A DNA stretch of 64,000 bases from Cloacibacterium normanense (GCF_003860565.1 NZ_CP034157.1:1984001-2048000); one strand, 5' to 3'. Positions 52,783 to 61,571 are shown, counted from the stretch's first letter. Made by a program: numbers and translations. Notes: generated from the letters alone by a model not told the origin.

Positions 52783-52992
52783 ATGCCAATCATCATCAAT
52801 CTAGACGTAATGCTTGCCAAACGCAAAATGCAATCGCAAGAACTCGCAGAAAAAATTGGCATTACACAAGCCAATCTTTCCATACTAAAAACAGGTAAAG
52901 CCAAAGCAATAAAACTTTCGACCTTAGAAGCTATTTGTAAAGCTTTGGATTGTCAACCGGCAGATTTATTAGAATATATTCCAGAAAAATAG
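52783..52992 (+). CDS. Cro/C1-type helix-turn-helix regulator (YozG-like)
   Basis: 69 residues, a single HTH domain. Recognition region: SQELAEKIGITQANLSILKTGKAKAIKLSTLEAICKALDCQPADLLEYI, a classic HTH_26/YozG pattern. Too small for an effector domain, so a signal may come from the membrane protein encoded immediately upstream. Autoregulation through the TATTGT-TTT-ACAATA dyad is inferred. Confidence 0.88.
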   Translation: MPIIINLDVMLAKRKMQSQELAEKIGITQANLSILKTGKAKAIKLSTLEAICKALDCQPADLLEYIPEK

Positions 52993-53048
52993 TTTTTACC
53001 ATCAAAAAAACTTCTATAATCTCACTTCCATCTTCCATCCTAAAATCT

Positions 53049-53056
53049 TATCTTTG
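53049..53056 (+). promoter_or_regulatory. aspS: Candidate -7 box of aspS
   Basis: TATCTTTG, 58 bp before the ATG. Just upstream is a CTTCCATCTTCCATCC tract (53027-53042), the complement of the GGAAG-type repeat seen at the start of coaE. Confidence 0.5.
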
Positions 53057-53114
53057 CAACTTGAAATTCAGAAAAATCTGAAATCAAAAATCTTACATCT
53101 AAAATTTAAATTTT

Positions 53115-54863
53115 ATGTTCAGAACGCACACTAACGGAGAACTTACACTCAAAAATCTTAATGAAAAAGTTACACTTTCTGGTTGGGTACAAACCATCAG
53201 AGACAAAGGTTTTATGGTTTGGATAGATTTGCGAGACCGTTACGGAATTACACAATTGGTTTTCGATGCAGACAGAACTTCGGCAGAAATTCTAGAAAAT
53301 GCTAAAAAACTCGGTCGTGAATTTGTGATTCAGGCAGAAGGAACGGTAATTGAACGTGCTTCTAAAAACCCAAAAATTCCAACAGGAGAAATTGAAATTT
53401 TAGTAGAAAAATTAACGATTCTCAATAGCGCGGAATTGCCACCTTTCACCATCGAAGACGAAACAGATGGTGGTGAAGAATTGAGAATGAAATACAGATA
53501 TTTAGACATCCGTAGAAATCCTGTGAAAGACAAACTGATTTTCCGTCACAAAATGGCGCAAAAAGTGAGAAACTATCTTTCAGACAAAGGTTTCATCGAG
53601 GTAGAAACGCCAGTTTTGATAAAGTCTACACCAGAAGGAGCGAGAGATTTCGTGGTTCCTAGCAGAATGAATCAAGGACAGTTTTATGCGCTTCCACAAT
53701 CTCCACAAACTTTCAAACAATTATTGATGGTTGGTGGAATGGACAGATATTTCCAAATTGTGAAATGTTTCCGCGACGAAGATTTGCGTGCAGACCGTCA
53801 ACCAGAATTTACCCAAATTGACTGCGAAATGGCATTCGTAGAACAAGAAGATGTTTTAGAAATTTTTGAGGGAATGACGGCGCATTTATTGAAAGATATT
53901 ACAGGAAAAGAATTTGGTAAATTCCCAAGAATGACTTTCGATGAAGCGATGAAAACTTACGGAAACGACAAACCAGACATCCGATTCGGAATGAAATTCG
54001 TAGAAGTAAATGAATTGGTTCAAGGAAAAGATTTCAAAATATTTGATGAAGCAGAATTGGTAGTTGGGATTAATGTAGAAGGTTGTGCAGATTATACAAG
54101 AAAACAAATTGATGAACTCATCGATTGGGTAAAACGTCCACAAATTGGCGCAACAGGAATGGTTTGGATAAAATTCCAAAATGATGGAGTTGTTACTTCA
54201 TCGGTAAATAAATTCTACTCTGAAGAAGACTTGAAGAAAATCTCAGAAAAATTCGGCGCAAAAGAAGGAGATTTAATGTTACTAATGAGCGGAAACGCCA
54301 ATAAAGTGAGAACTCAACTTTCTGCTCTTAGAATGGAATTGGGGAACAGATTAGGCTTAAGAAAAGGTGATGAATTTGCTCCACTTTGGGTAATAGATTT
54401 TCCGCTTTTAGAATGGGACGAAGAAACAGGAAGATATCACGCAATGCACCATCCTTTTACTTCGCCAAAACCTGAAGATGTACATTTATTAGAAACCGAA
54501 CCAGGAAAAGCTAGAGCAAACGCTTATGATATGGTATTGAACGGAAACGAAATTGGCGGTGGTTCCGTAAGGATTTTCAATAAAGAATTGCAGTCAAAAA
54601 TGTTTGATTTGTTAGGTTTTTCTAAAGAAGAAGCAGAAGCGCAGTTTGGCTTCTTAATGAATGCTTTCAAATTCGGAGCGCCTCCTCACGCTGGATTGGC
54701 TTTTGGTTTTGATAGATTAGTTGCTATTTTGGACGGAAACGAAGTGATTAGAGATTACATTGCTTTCCCGAAAAATAATTCTGGACGTGACGTGATGATT
54801 GACGCACCTTCACCAATTCACGATGACCAACTTAATGAATTAGCATTGAAAGTGAATTTGTAA
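53115..54863 (+). CDS. aspS: Aspartate--tRNA ligase
   Basis: 582 residues, normal for bacterial AspRS. Class II synthetase. N-terminal OB-fold anticodon domain ([22 protein letters not shown]), motif 2 [20 protein letters not shown], the GAD insertion domain (about 285-410) and motif 3 [17 protein letters not shown]. Whether it is discriminating or non-discriminating cannot be settled from sequence alone. Ends at a strong terminator. Confidence 0.97.
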   Translation: MFRTHTNGELTLKNLNEKVTLSGWVQTIRDKGFMVWIDLRDRYGITQLVFDADRTSAEILENAKKLGREFVIQAEGTVIERASKNPKIPTGEIEILVEKLTILNSAELPPFTIEDETDGGEELRMKYRYLDIRRNPVKDKLIFRHKMAQKVRNYLSDKGFIEVETPVLIKSTPEGARDFVVPSRMNQGQFYALPQSPQTFKQLLMVGGMDRYFQIVKCFRDEDLRADRQPEFTQIDCEMAFVEQEDVLEIFEGMTAHLLKDITGKEFGKFPRMTFDEAMKTYGNDKPDIRFGMKFVEVNELVQGKDFKIFDEAELVVGINVEGCADYTRKQIDELIDWVKRPQIGATGMVWIKFQNDGVVTSSVNKFYSEEDLKKISEKFGAKEGDLMLLMSGNANKVRTQLSALRMELGNRLGLRKGDEFAPLWVIDFPLLEWDEETGRYHAMHHPFTSPKPEDVHLLETEPGKARANAYDMVLNGNEIGGGSVRIFNKELQSKMFDLLGFSKEEAEAQFGFLMNAFKFGAPPHAGLAFGFDRLVAILDGNEVIRDYIAFPKNNSGRDVMIDAPSPIHDDQLNELALKVNL

Positions 54864-54871
54864 AAATATAC

Positions 54872-54904
54872 AATCCTTAAAGGTTTTAGAAACCTTTAAG
54901 GATT
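54872..54904 (+). terminator. Intrinsic terminator after aspS
   Basis: 15-bp perfect stem AATCCTTAAAGGTTT / AAACCTTTAAGGATT with a 3-nt loop, 9 bp after the stop. The dyad also resembles short repeats common in the group. Confidence 0.85.
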
Positions 54905-54917
54905 TAAAAAAAATAAT

Positions 54918-54953
54918 TTATAAATTAGAGCGAGGTTTTTCCCTCGCTTTTTT
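54918..54953. repeat. Left copy of 36-bp repeat flanking the Fic gene, with terminator hairpin
   Basis: Contains TTATAAATTA followed by the hairpin AGCGAGG-TTTTTC-CCTCGCT (54929-54948) and a T run. A copy with one missing base and a few end differences lies at 55996-56031 on the other side of the Fic gene. Confidence 0.8.
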
Positions 54954-54967
54954 ATTTTTCAATATTA

Positions 54968-55009
54968 TTAACATCGGATAAAACTAAAATTAAACACATC
55001 CGATATTAA
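54968..55009. promoter_or_regulatory. Operator-like inverted repeat upstream of the Fic gene
   Basis: Twelve-bp arms TTAACATCGGAT (54968-54979) and ATCCGATATTAA (54998-55009), 11 of 12 pairs matching, separated by 18 bp. The right arm ends 11 bp before the -7 box, so it covers the -33 region. A similar 41-bp copy lies in the Fic coding sequence at 55330-55370. Confidence 0.75.
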
Positions 55010-55020
55010 GAAAATTTTCT

Positions 55021-55028
55021 TACCTTTG
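55021..55028 (+). promoter_or_regulatory. -7 box of the Fic gene (near-leaderless)
   Basis: TACCTTTG, matching TAnnTTTG, ending only 4 bp before the ATG at 55033, so the transcript is expected to begin at or next to the start codon. Confidence 0.6.
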
Positions 55029-55032
55029 TTAA

Positions 55033-55992
55033 ATGAATTGGCAAAATTATCCTTATCACTTTGAAGGTTTAGAAAAACACCTCGAAAGAATTCTGCAAAA
55101 AAAAGCAGAATTAGATCAATTACGCCCAATTCCGAGTTATGCTGTGAAAAGCATTAAAGAGAGTTTAATGCTAGAATGGACTTACAATTCTAACAGCATC
55201 GAAGGAAATACTCTTACACTTCACGAAACAAAAATGGTGATTGAAGAAGGTTTCACCATCAAAGGAAAATCTTTGAGAGAACATTTCGAAGCTATAAATC
55301 ATCAAGAAGCCATCGAATTCGTAGTGTCTTTAATATCGGATAAACAAAATTTAAACAAAACCGATATTATGAGAGTTCATTATTTGGTTTTACAGAAAAT
55401 TGAAAAAGATTTTGCTGGAATGTTCAGAACTTCTGGAGTTAGAATTTCTGGGGCTAATTTCACTCCACCTAATGCTTTTAAAGTAGATGAATTGGTAACA
55501 GAATTAATTGATTGGGTAAATTCATCAGATATGAATATTATTATAAAAGCGGCAATTTTTCACCACAGATTTGTTTGGATTCATCCGTTTTTTGATGGAA
55601 ATGGTAGAACGGTGCGTTTGATTTTCAATCTTTTATTAATGAGAGAAGGATTTCCTCCTGCAATTATCCTCAAAAATGACAGAAAAAAATATTATGACGC
55701 TTTAAACTTGGCAAATAATGGAGATTATTCTAAAATTTTATTATTAGTTCTTCAAGCTTTAGAGAGAAGTTTAGACATTTATTTAGGTTCTCTCAATAAT
55801 ACGTATGATAATTATCGCCCAATTTCTAATATTGTAGAAGAAGAAAGGCTTCCTTATGGACAGGAATACGTAAGTTTATTGGCTAGAAAGGGAAAAATAG
55901 ACGCTTTCAAGGAAGGTAGAAATTGGCTTACAACCAAAGAAGCCGTACTAGATTACATAGAAAAGCGAGAAAGAAAAAGAAAATTAAATTGA
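55033..55992 (+). CDS. Fic family protein with C-terminal putative DNA-binding segment
   Basis: 319 residues. Fic enzymes transfer AMP or another nucleotide part to hydroxyl side chains of target proteins. The Fic motif HPFFDGNGRTVR (about 184-195) is complete, including the catalytic His184. The N-terminal inhibitory-helix motif SNSIEGN (Glu57) fits S/TxxxE(G/N), so the enzyme is probably autoinhibited (class II type). The C-terminal segment (about 275-312: YVSLLARKGKIDAFKEGRNWLTTKEAVLDYI) resembles MerR/excisionase-like helix-turn-helix pieces and suggests DNA binding. Operators: one at the promoter, one internal (55330-55370). The gene is flanked by duplicated hairpins. Confidence 0.92.
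   Translation: MNWQNYPYHFEGLEKHLERILQKKAELDQLRPIPSYAVKSIKESLMLEWTYNSNSIEGNTLTLHETKMVIEEGFTIKGKSLREHFEAINHQEAIEFVVSLISDKQNLNKTDIMRVHYLVLQKIEKDFAGMFRTSGVRISGANFTPPNAFKVDELVTELIDWVNSSDMNIIIKAAIFHHRFVWIHPFFDGNGRTVRLIFNLLLMREGFPPAIILKNDRKKYYDALNLANNGDYSKILLLVLQALERSLDIYLGSLNNTYDNYRPISNIVEEERLPYGQEYVSLLARKGKIDAFKEGRNWLTTKEAVLDYIEKRERKRKLN
55330..55370. promoter_or_regulatory. Intragenic copy of the Fic operator-like repeat
   Basis: Arms TTAATATCGGAT (55330-55341) and AACCGATATTAT (55359-55370), 10 of 12 pairs complementary, spacer 17 bp. Hand alignment with the upstream copy, extended one base beyond the right arm and with one gap, gives 36 identical of 43 columns, including the spacer. It encodes SLISDKQNLNKTDIM and uses codons ATA and TCG. 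Confidence 0.6.
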
Positions 55993-55995
55993 TTT

Positions 55996-56031
55996 TTATA
56001 AATTAAGCGAGGTTTTTCCCTCGCTTTTTTT
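55996..56031. repeat. Right copy of 36-bp repeat flanking the Fic gene, with terminator hairpin
   Basis: TTATAAATTA, then hairpin AAGCGAGG-TTTTTC-CCTCGCTT (56005-56026) and a T run: terminator of the Fic gene and the second copy of the repeat at 54918-54953. Confidence 0.85.
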
Positions 56032-56102
56032 GGAAATTAAACGATTATTTGATTTCTGATATATTTCAGTTTAAAAATATTATTTACGCAATAGCAATAG
56101 CG

Positions 56103-56110
56103 TAACTTTG
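56103..56110 (+). promoter_or_regulatory. Candidate -7 box of the transporter gene
   Basis: TAACTTTG, 22 bp before the ATG at 56132. Confidence 0.5.
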
Positions 56111-56131
56111 CACTACTAAAAAACTATTATT

Positions 56132-57820
56132 ATGTTCGAGTGGCTTAAAACCTTACTTTTCCCAACTGAAGACCCAAGTGTAATTCAATCATTAGTTACC
56201 ATAATGCTTGCAATAGGTACTGGAGTTTTCTTTGGAAGATTGAAAATGGGCAAAATTACCTTCGGTGTTTCTGCAGTAATGTTTACTGGATTAATCTTGG
56301 GGCATTTTGGCTATAGAATGAATGAAGAAATATTCGATTTCATTAGAGATTTTGGTTTGATATTGTTTGTTTATGGTATCGGATTACAAGTAGGACCATC
56401 ATTCTTCTCTTCTTTTAGAAATGAAGGTTTAAAGTTTAATATCCTTGCTGTTTCTACAGTTTTATTCGGCGGATTCATAACTTTTCTACTCTTTAAATTC
56501 ACAGGAGTTAGCATAGAAAACTTGGTGGGAATTATGAGTGGTGCTGTAACCAATACACCAGGTTTAGGAGCTGCTAAAAATACCATTGTAGAATTAAAAA
56601 ATCAGTTTCCAGATAAAACATTTGATGACCCAACAATTGGTTACGCCATCACTTATCCTTTAGGTGTTTTTGGAATCATTGGTGTCATTATTTTATCTAA
56701 AGTTCTTCTAAAAATTCATCCTGATGTAGAAATGAGAAAATTCAGAATGAACAAAATTAATCGCGAAGAACCATTAATTCACAAAAAACTAAGAGTTACG
56801 AATCCTCAATATTTTGGAATTCCCTTAGGTGAAGTAATTAACAGTATAGGTCATGAAATTGTAGTTTCTAGATTGAAACACAGTGGCGAGGTTTCTGTTT
56901 TTTCGCCAAAATTAGACACAGAACTTCAAGACAGAGATGTACTGATGATTGTAGGAAAAGAAGCTGATTTACAAGACTTCATCAAAAAAGTAGGAAGACC
57001 TTCTACTGACTCTTTCATAGAATCTGATTCTGATATTAACAAGAAAAATATTTTCGTGACCAAACCTTCTGCAGTTCACAAAACACTCTCAGATTTAGAT
57101 TTGTACAATGCGTATGATGTAAAAGTAACTAGAGTTTTCAGAGCGGGTAAAGAAATGATTCCTAGACCAAGTTTAGAACTTTTCTACGGAGATATTTTGA
57201 GAGTTATTGGTACTGACCAAGGTATTAAAGAAGCAGAAAAAATCATTGGTAATCAAGAGAAAAAATTAATAGAACCAGATTTCTTATCACTTTTCGGAGG
57301 TTTATTAATAGGGATTATCGTAGGTTCTATTCCATTAGTGATTCCTGGTTTACCAATTCCTTTAAAATTAGGATTTGCAGCAGGACCACTGATTGTAGCA
57401 TTGCTTATTTCTAGATATGGTGGTATTTCTTTCATTCACTCTTATATCAATAACGGAGCGACTTATTTCATGAAAGATTTAGGAATTTGTTTATTCTTTG
57501 CAGCAGTAGGTATCCATGCAGGAGAAGGATTCTATGAAAACTTCATCAAATATAACGGTTGGCTATGGATTTTATATGGTTCTGCAGTAACTTTCATTCC
57601 ATTAATCTTAATGGTGATTGTAGGAAGATTTTTCTTAAAAATCAATTATTTACAATTGGTAGGAATTATGAGCGGAAGTTATACAGACCCAGCTGCATTA
57701 TCATTTAGTACCAATTATTTAGATTCTGACATTCCAATCCAAAGCTATGCGCAAGTTTATCCTTTGGTTACCATTGCCAGAATTTTTACCGCAAGTTTAT
57801 TAATCTTGCTACTGACTTAA
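56132..57820 (+). CDS. YidE/YbjL-type putative transporter (aspartate:alanine exchanger family)
   Basis: 562 residues, membrane protein. Two halves of about five to six helices (residues 10-195 and 385-562), each with the family's internal duplication motif (GVFFGRLKMGKITFGVSAVMFTGL; MSGAVTNTPGLGAAKN and MSGSYTDPAALSFS) and, between them, two TrkA-C/RCK-C domains (about 210-290 and 300-375). This is the AAE family (TC 2.A.81), whose studied member AspT exchanges aspartate and alanine; substrate here is not known. Terminated by a strong hairpin. Confidence 0.9.
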   Translation: MFEWLKTLLFPTEDPSVIQSLVTIMLAIGTGVFFGRLKMGKITFGVSAVMFTGLILGHFGYRMNEEIFDFIRDFGLILFVYGIGLQVGPSFFSSFRNEGLKFNILAVSTVLFGGFITFLLFKFTGVSIENLVGIMSGAVTNTPGLGAAKNTIVELKNQFPDKTFDDPTIGYAITYPLGVFGIIGVIILSKVLLKIHPDVEMRKFRMNKINREEPLIHKKLRVTNPQYFGIPLGEVINSIGHEIVVSRLKHSGEVSVFSPKLDTELQDRDVLMIVGKEADLQDFIKKVGRPSTDSFIESDSDINKKNIFVTKPSAVHKTLSDLDLYNAYDVKVTRVFRAGKEMIPRPSLELFYGDILRVIGTDQGIKEAEKIIGNQEKKLIEPDFLSLFGGLLIGIIVGSIPLVIPGLPIPLKLGFAAGPLIVALLISRYGGISFIHSYINNGATYFMKDLGICLFFAAVGIHAGEGFYENFIKYNGWLWILYGSAVTFIPLILMVIVGRFFLKINYLQLVGIMSGSYTDPAALSFSTNYLDSDIPIQSYAQVYPLVTIARIFTASLLILLLT

Positions 57821-57843
57821 AAATTAATCTTTGACCCAATAAA

Positions 57844-57875
57844 AAAAATTCCATCAAATTATTGATGGAATTTTT
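57844..57875. terminator. Bidirectional terminator between transporter and yajC
   Basis: 14-bp stem AAAAATTCCATCAA / TTGATGGAATTTTT with a 4-nt loop, between convergent genes. Confidence 0.9.
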
Positions 57876-57904
57876 ATTTTATAGAATTTCTAAATTTTTT
57901 AAAA

Positions 57905-58225
57905 TTATTTTCCTACTGTTTCAGGGAATCTAGCTTCTGTAAATTCTCTAGAAATAGCAGCTTTTTCGAATTTTAATTTACCACTCATGGTTTCTAAAAT
58001 TACACCATCTTCTACTACTTGTACAATTTTAGCATGCATACCAGAAGTGGTTACTACTCTAGCGCCTGGTTTTAGAGAATCTTGAAATTGTCTTTCTTTC
58101 TTTTGCTTGGTAGTCTGTGGTCTCAAGATTAAGAAGTAGAAAATTACAATCATTAAGACAAATGGTAAAATCATTGAGAAGAAATCACCTCCACCTTGTG
58201 CTTGTAGAAATATTGTTGTAAACAT
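57905..58225 (-). CDS. yajC: Preprotein translocase accessory subunit YajC
   Basis: 106 residues, one membrane helix (MILPFVLMIVIFYFLIL, about 17-33), then the conserved RPQTTKQKKERQFQDSLKPGARVVTTSGMHAKI. YajC associates with SecDF-YidC. The nusB-DUF1573-yajC order is conserved in Bacteroidota. Third gene, 11 bp after DUF1573. Confidence 0.94.
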   Translation of the reverse strand: MFTTIFLQAQGGGDFFSMILPFVLMIVIFYFLILRPQTTKQKKERQFQDSLKPGARVVTTSGMHAKIVQVVEDGVILETMSGKLKFEKAAISREFTEARFPETVGK

Positions 58226-58236
58226 TTTTTTATTTT

Positions 58237-58722
58237 TTAGGGTTGAATATCTGCTGAGAATCTAATTTCGATAGGAACTTGTGCTACGTTTGCATACACT
58301 TCTGCTGATTTATACACTATACCATCAAAATTAGTAGAATCAAATTTTAGCGTAATTTGACCTTTTTGACCAGGCATAATTGGATCTTTAGTATAATCTG
58401 GAGCTGTACATCCGCAACCTGGTTTTACCGCAGAAATAATCAAAGGATTTTTACCTGTGTTGGTTACCTCGTAAACGTGTTCTACCACATCTCCTTTTTT
58501 GATTTTTCCGAAATTAAAATCTGGTTCAGAAAGTGCTAATGTAGTTTCTGCATGATTTTTTGCTTCGCTTACTAAATCACTTTGTTTCACCACTCTGTCA
58601 TCTGCAAAAGGATCTTTTTGCTCTGTTGTAGTAGTAGCAGTTGATGTTTCTGCTGCTTCATTTTTTTTACAAGAAGCTAAAGTCAAAACAGCTAATAAGC
58701 TTAAACCTAAAATTCTTTTCAT
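58237..58722 (-). CDS. DUF1573 domain lipoprotein
   Basis: 161 residues. Lipoprotein signal MKRILGLSLLAVLTLASCKKN (lipobox A-S-C), a Thr/Glu-rich linker, then one DUF1573 domain (about 60-161) with EPDFNFGKIKKGDVVEHVYEVTNTGKNPL and VKPGCGCTAPDYTKDPIMPGQKGQI. DUF1573 is an Ig-like fold of unknown function, typical of Bacteroidota envelopes. Middle gene of the nusB operon. Confidence 0.9.
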   Translation of the reverse strand: MKRILGLSLLAVLTLASCKKNEAAETSTATTTTEQKDPFADDRVVKQSDLVSEAKNHAETTLALSEPDFNFGKIKKGDVVEHVYEVTNTGKNPLIISAVKPGCGCTAPDYTKDPIMPGQKGQITLKFDSTNFDGIVYKSAEVYANVAQVPIEIRFSADIQP

Positions 58723-58762
58723 TGATTCTGATTTTTAAAATTTCCTCAAATTTAATCAAAAT

Positions 58763-59668
58763 TTATGCTCTAGAAATATCTTTCGTGTATTTATCTAAGA
58801 TTCCATTCACAAAAATCTGACTTCTATCGGTAGCAAACACTTTAGAAACCTCTATATATTCGTTTATAATCACTTTTGCTGGAGTGAGAGGGAAATTATC
58901 TATCTCTGTAATAGCTGTAATTAAAATCAATCTATCCATTAAAGAAATTCTTTCTAAATCCCAATTTTCTAGTCTTTCTTCGATTTTTTTCTCAGAATTT
59001 TCCCAGTGAGAAATGCTTTGTAATAATAATTTTTTAGCAAAATGTCTGTCTTCTTCATCTTTAAGCATTTTGATTAAAGTATGACTCGGCTGATTTTGTT
59101 TCATAAAACCAATGGTCTTCTGAATCATAGAATTCGAGATATGAAAATCATCTGCCCAAGACAATTCTAATTCTTCTAAACGCTCATGAAAATCTTCATT
59201 TTCGGCAACATATTTTAGAAATAATTTCCCAACAAACTTTTGGTCTTCTTCAAAACTTAGGCTTTCTTCGGCCATATATTCTTGGTAACGCTTACTCGCA
59301 ACGATTCTCTGAAATGTTTTCACCAACAATTCATCGTGTAAGTCCCACTGATATTTTTTGTGTTTTGAGTTAAAGGAAAGTCTTTCTTCGTTTTGATCAA
59401 GCTGTAAAAAAACTTGATTATTCACGAATTTCATGTTAGGATTAAGGTCTTCTTCAGTCTTAATAAATTTATTTTTACCGATTTCAATTTGTCTTTCGGC
59501 AAGATCTTTTAATGCAACCAAGAAATTGAGTTGATAAATATAGAGATAATAGATTTTTTCAATCTCTGTAAACATATTTTTCTCTAAAACATCAGTTTTT
59601 ATAGGATTCTGATGATAAGAATATAGTGTCTGCACTACTTTTTCGCGGATTTGTCTTCTTCCTAACAT
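58763..59668 (-). CDS. nusB: Transcription antitermination factor NusB (long form)
   Basis: 301 residues from the ATG at 59666-59668 (MLGRRQIREKVVQTLYSY, the usual NusB opening); an upstream TTG is rejected. Binds boxA RNA with NusE (S10). The canonical NusB domain occupies roughly the last 130 residues, with ERISLMDRLILITAITEIDNFPLTPAKVIINEYIEVSKVF matching the family signature. The long N-terminal half (about 150 residues) is a variant seen in Bacteroidota. First gene of nusB-DUF1573-yajC. Confidence 0.9.
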   Translation of the reverse strand: MLGRRQIREKVVQTLYSYHQNPIKTDVLEKNMFTEIEKIYYLYIYQLNFLVALKDLAERQIEIGKNKFIKTEEDLNPNMKFVNNQVFLQLDQNEERLSFNSKHKKYQWDLHDELLVKTFQRIVASKRYQEYMAEESLSFEEDQKFVGKLFLKYVAENEDFHERLEELELSWADDFHISNSMIQKTIGFMKQNQPSHTLIKMLKDEEDRHFAKKLLLQSISHWENSEKKIEERLENWDLERISLMDRLILITAITEIDNFPLTPAKVIINEYIEVSKVFATDRSQIFVNGILDKYTKDISRA

Positions 59669-59695
59669 TTTCAAAGAGCTTTTAATAAGATGCTG

Positions 59696-59703
59696 CAAAG
59701 ATA
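59696..59703 (-). promoter_or_regulatory. nusB: Candidate -7 box of the nusB operon
   Basis: Minus-strand TATCTTTG, 27 bp before the ATG; it also coincides with the rejected upstream start codon. Confidence 0.5.
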
Positions 59704-59776
59704 GAAAAAAATGCTGGAAGTAAGAAACATGAAGTCAGAAGTTATTTTTGCTTCTTTTTCAAACTTATATTTTCTG

Positions 59777-59784
59777 TATTTTTG
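59777..59784 (+). promoter_or_regulatory. Candidate -7 box of the ABC exporter gene
   Basis: TATTTTTG ending 5 bp before the ATG at 59790, so a nearly leaderless transcript. A TTTG at 59747-59750 is 26 bp away, longer than usual for a -33 box. Confidence 0.45.
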
Positions 59785-59789
59785 CAACT

Positions 59790-61469
59790 ATGAATTCACT
59801 TAAAACGCTTAATCCTTACTTTTGGAAACACAGAGTTCTGCTATTTTGGGGCTTGCTATTTATCATAGCATCTAACTTTTTTGCTATTTATCAAGTTCAG
59901 TTTGTAGGCCAGAGTGTAGATGTTATCAAAAGTGTTTTAGATAAAAAAAGTGTAGATAAAGAATTATTATTCAATACTTTACTGATTAATGGCGCCATTA
60001 TCGTAGGAACTTCAGTATTGTCTGGCGTTTTCAGATTTATGATGAGACAAACCATTATTGTAGCTTCTAGAAGAATAGAATACGAACTCAAAAATAAAAT
60101 TTACAGACATTACCAAGAGCTTTCGCTTACTACTTATAAAAAAACCACAATTGGTGATTTACTGAACAGACTTTCTGAAGATGTAGTGGCAATTAGAATG
60201 TACCTTGGTCCTGGTGTAATGTATGTGGTGAACTTGGTGATTTTATTAGTCATCACGAGTATTTACATGCTCATGACTAATGTGCAAATGACACTTTGGA
60301 CACTTATTCCACTTCCTATTTTGTCTTTTTTGATTTATAAAGTAAGTTCTATTATCAACCGAAAATCTAAAATTATGCAGAAAAGCCAAAGTGCGATTTC
60401 TACATTTGTACAAGATAGTTTTTCGGGAATTAGAGTGGTAAAATTTTTCAACAAAGAAAAATACATCGAAAAAAATTACGGCGAAAAGGTAAAAGATTAT
60501 CAAGACAAAGCATTAGATTTAGCCAAAACAGAAGCGTATTTCTTCACCATTATTTTATTTGTTATCGGTTTATTAAATGTTGCCATTTTATATATCGGTG
60601 GTAAAAATTATTTCGAAGGAAAACTTACGGTAGGAACCATCGCAGATTTCTTCATGTATATTAACATTCTGATTTGGCCATTTTCTATGGTAGGTTGGGT
60701 TTCATCTGTTAATCAAAGAGCTGCTGCTTCTATGACCAGAGTGAATGAATTTTTGGACATAAAATCTGAAATTGTAAATAAAAATTTCGACCAATACGAA
60801 ATTAAAGGTGATATAGAATTCAGAAATGTTTCTTACACCTATCCTAATACAGGAATTAAAGCTTTAGAAAATCTAAGTTTCAAACTAGAAGCTGGGAAAT
60901 CTATGGCAATTATGGGAAAAACGGGCAGCGGAAAATCTACTATCGCATTGTTACTATGCAGGTTAATTGATCCCGATGAAGGAGAAATTTTAATTGATGG
61001 GAAAAATCTGAAAGACCATAATCTAGAATTATACAGAAAACACATTGGCTATATTCCTCAGGAAAGTTACCTATTCTCGGATACGATTGAGAATAACATT
61101 GGCTTTGCAATAGACCATCCTACGCATGATTTGGTAGAAGAATTTGCAAAAAAAGCAGATGTGCATAAGAATATTGTAGAATTCAAAGACCAATATAAAA
61201 CCATGGTTGGCGAACGTGGTGTAATGCTTTCTGGAGGGCAAAAACAGCGTATTTGTATCGCAAGAGCACTCATCAAAAAACCAGAAATCCTCATCTTTGA
61301 TGATTCGCTTTCTGCACTCGATACAGAGACCGAAGAAAACATCCTTCAAAACATAGAAAAAGATATTAAATCTTGCACTTCTATCATCATAACTCACAGA
61401 GAATCAAGCGCAAAAAGAGCCGACTTTATTCTAAACCTTAGTGATTTAGATGCTACAGAAAACTCGTAA
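59790..61469 (+). CDS. ABC-type multidrug/lipid exporter, fused permease and ATPase
   Basis: 559 residues from the ATG at 59790 (MNSLKTLNPYFWKHR); a TTG 42 bp upstream lies before the promoter. Six membrane helices in an ABC-B type permease (about 15-310), then an ATPase with Walker A MGKTGSGKSTIAL, signature VMLSGGQKQRICIARAL, Walker B ILIFDDSLSALD and H-loop ITHRES. In Walker B the catalytic Glu is replaced by Ser (D-D-S), the pattern of a half with reduced ATPase activity, as in heterodimeric exporters; no partner gene is adjacent. Substrate unknown. Confidence 0.9.
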   Translation: MNSLKTLNPYFWKHRVLLFWGLLFIIASNFFAIYQVQFVGQSVDVIKSVLDKKSVDKELLFNTLLINGAIIVGTSVLSGVFRFMMRQTIIVASRRIEYELKNKIYRHYQELSLTTYKKTTIGDLLNRLSEDVVAIRMYLGPGVMYVVNLVILLVITSIYMLMTNVQMTLWTLIPLPILSFLIYKVSSIINRKSKIMQKSQSAISTFVQDSFSGIRVVKFFNKEKYIEKNYGEKVKDYQDKALDLAKTEAYFFTIILFVIGLLNVAILYIGGKNYFEGKLTVGTIADFFMYINILIWPFSMVGWVSSVNQRAAASMTRVNEFLDIKSEIVNKNFDQYEIKGDIEFRNVSYTYPNTGIKALENLSFKLEAGKSMAIMGKTGSGKSTIALLLCRLIDPDEGEILIDGKNLKDHNLELYRKHIGYIPQESYLFSDTIENNIGFAIDHPTHDLVEEFAKKADVHKNIVEFKDQYKTMVGERGVMLSGGQKQRICIARALIKKPEILIFDDSLSALDTETEENILQNIEKDIKSCTSIIITHRESSAKRADFILNLSDLDATENS

Positions 61470-61513
61470 AAACTTAAAAATTACGCTAAAATCTCAATTT
61501 CTTTAAAATTTAT

Positions 61514-61543
61514 TTTGAGATTAAAAGAAATCTTTTATATTTG
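61514..61543 (+). promoter_or_regulatory. Promoter of the DUF3276 gene
   Basis: -33 TTTG (61514-61517), 18-bp spacer, -7 TATATTTG (61536-61543), 28 bp before the ATG. The right arm of an 8-bp inverted repeat AATCTCAA / TTGAGATT (61490-61522) covers the -33 box; it may be the terminator of the ABC gene or an operator. Confidence 0.65.
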
Positions 61544-61571
61544 TTCAATAGGATTTCTAAAATAAGTAACA

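Noticed and set aside
59669-59698. TTG start of nusB 30 bp upstream
   Set aside because: MLGRRQIREK is the family start, and a -7 box covers the upstream codon.
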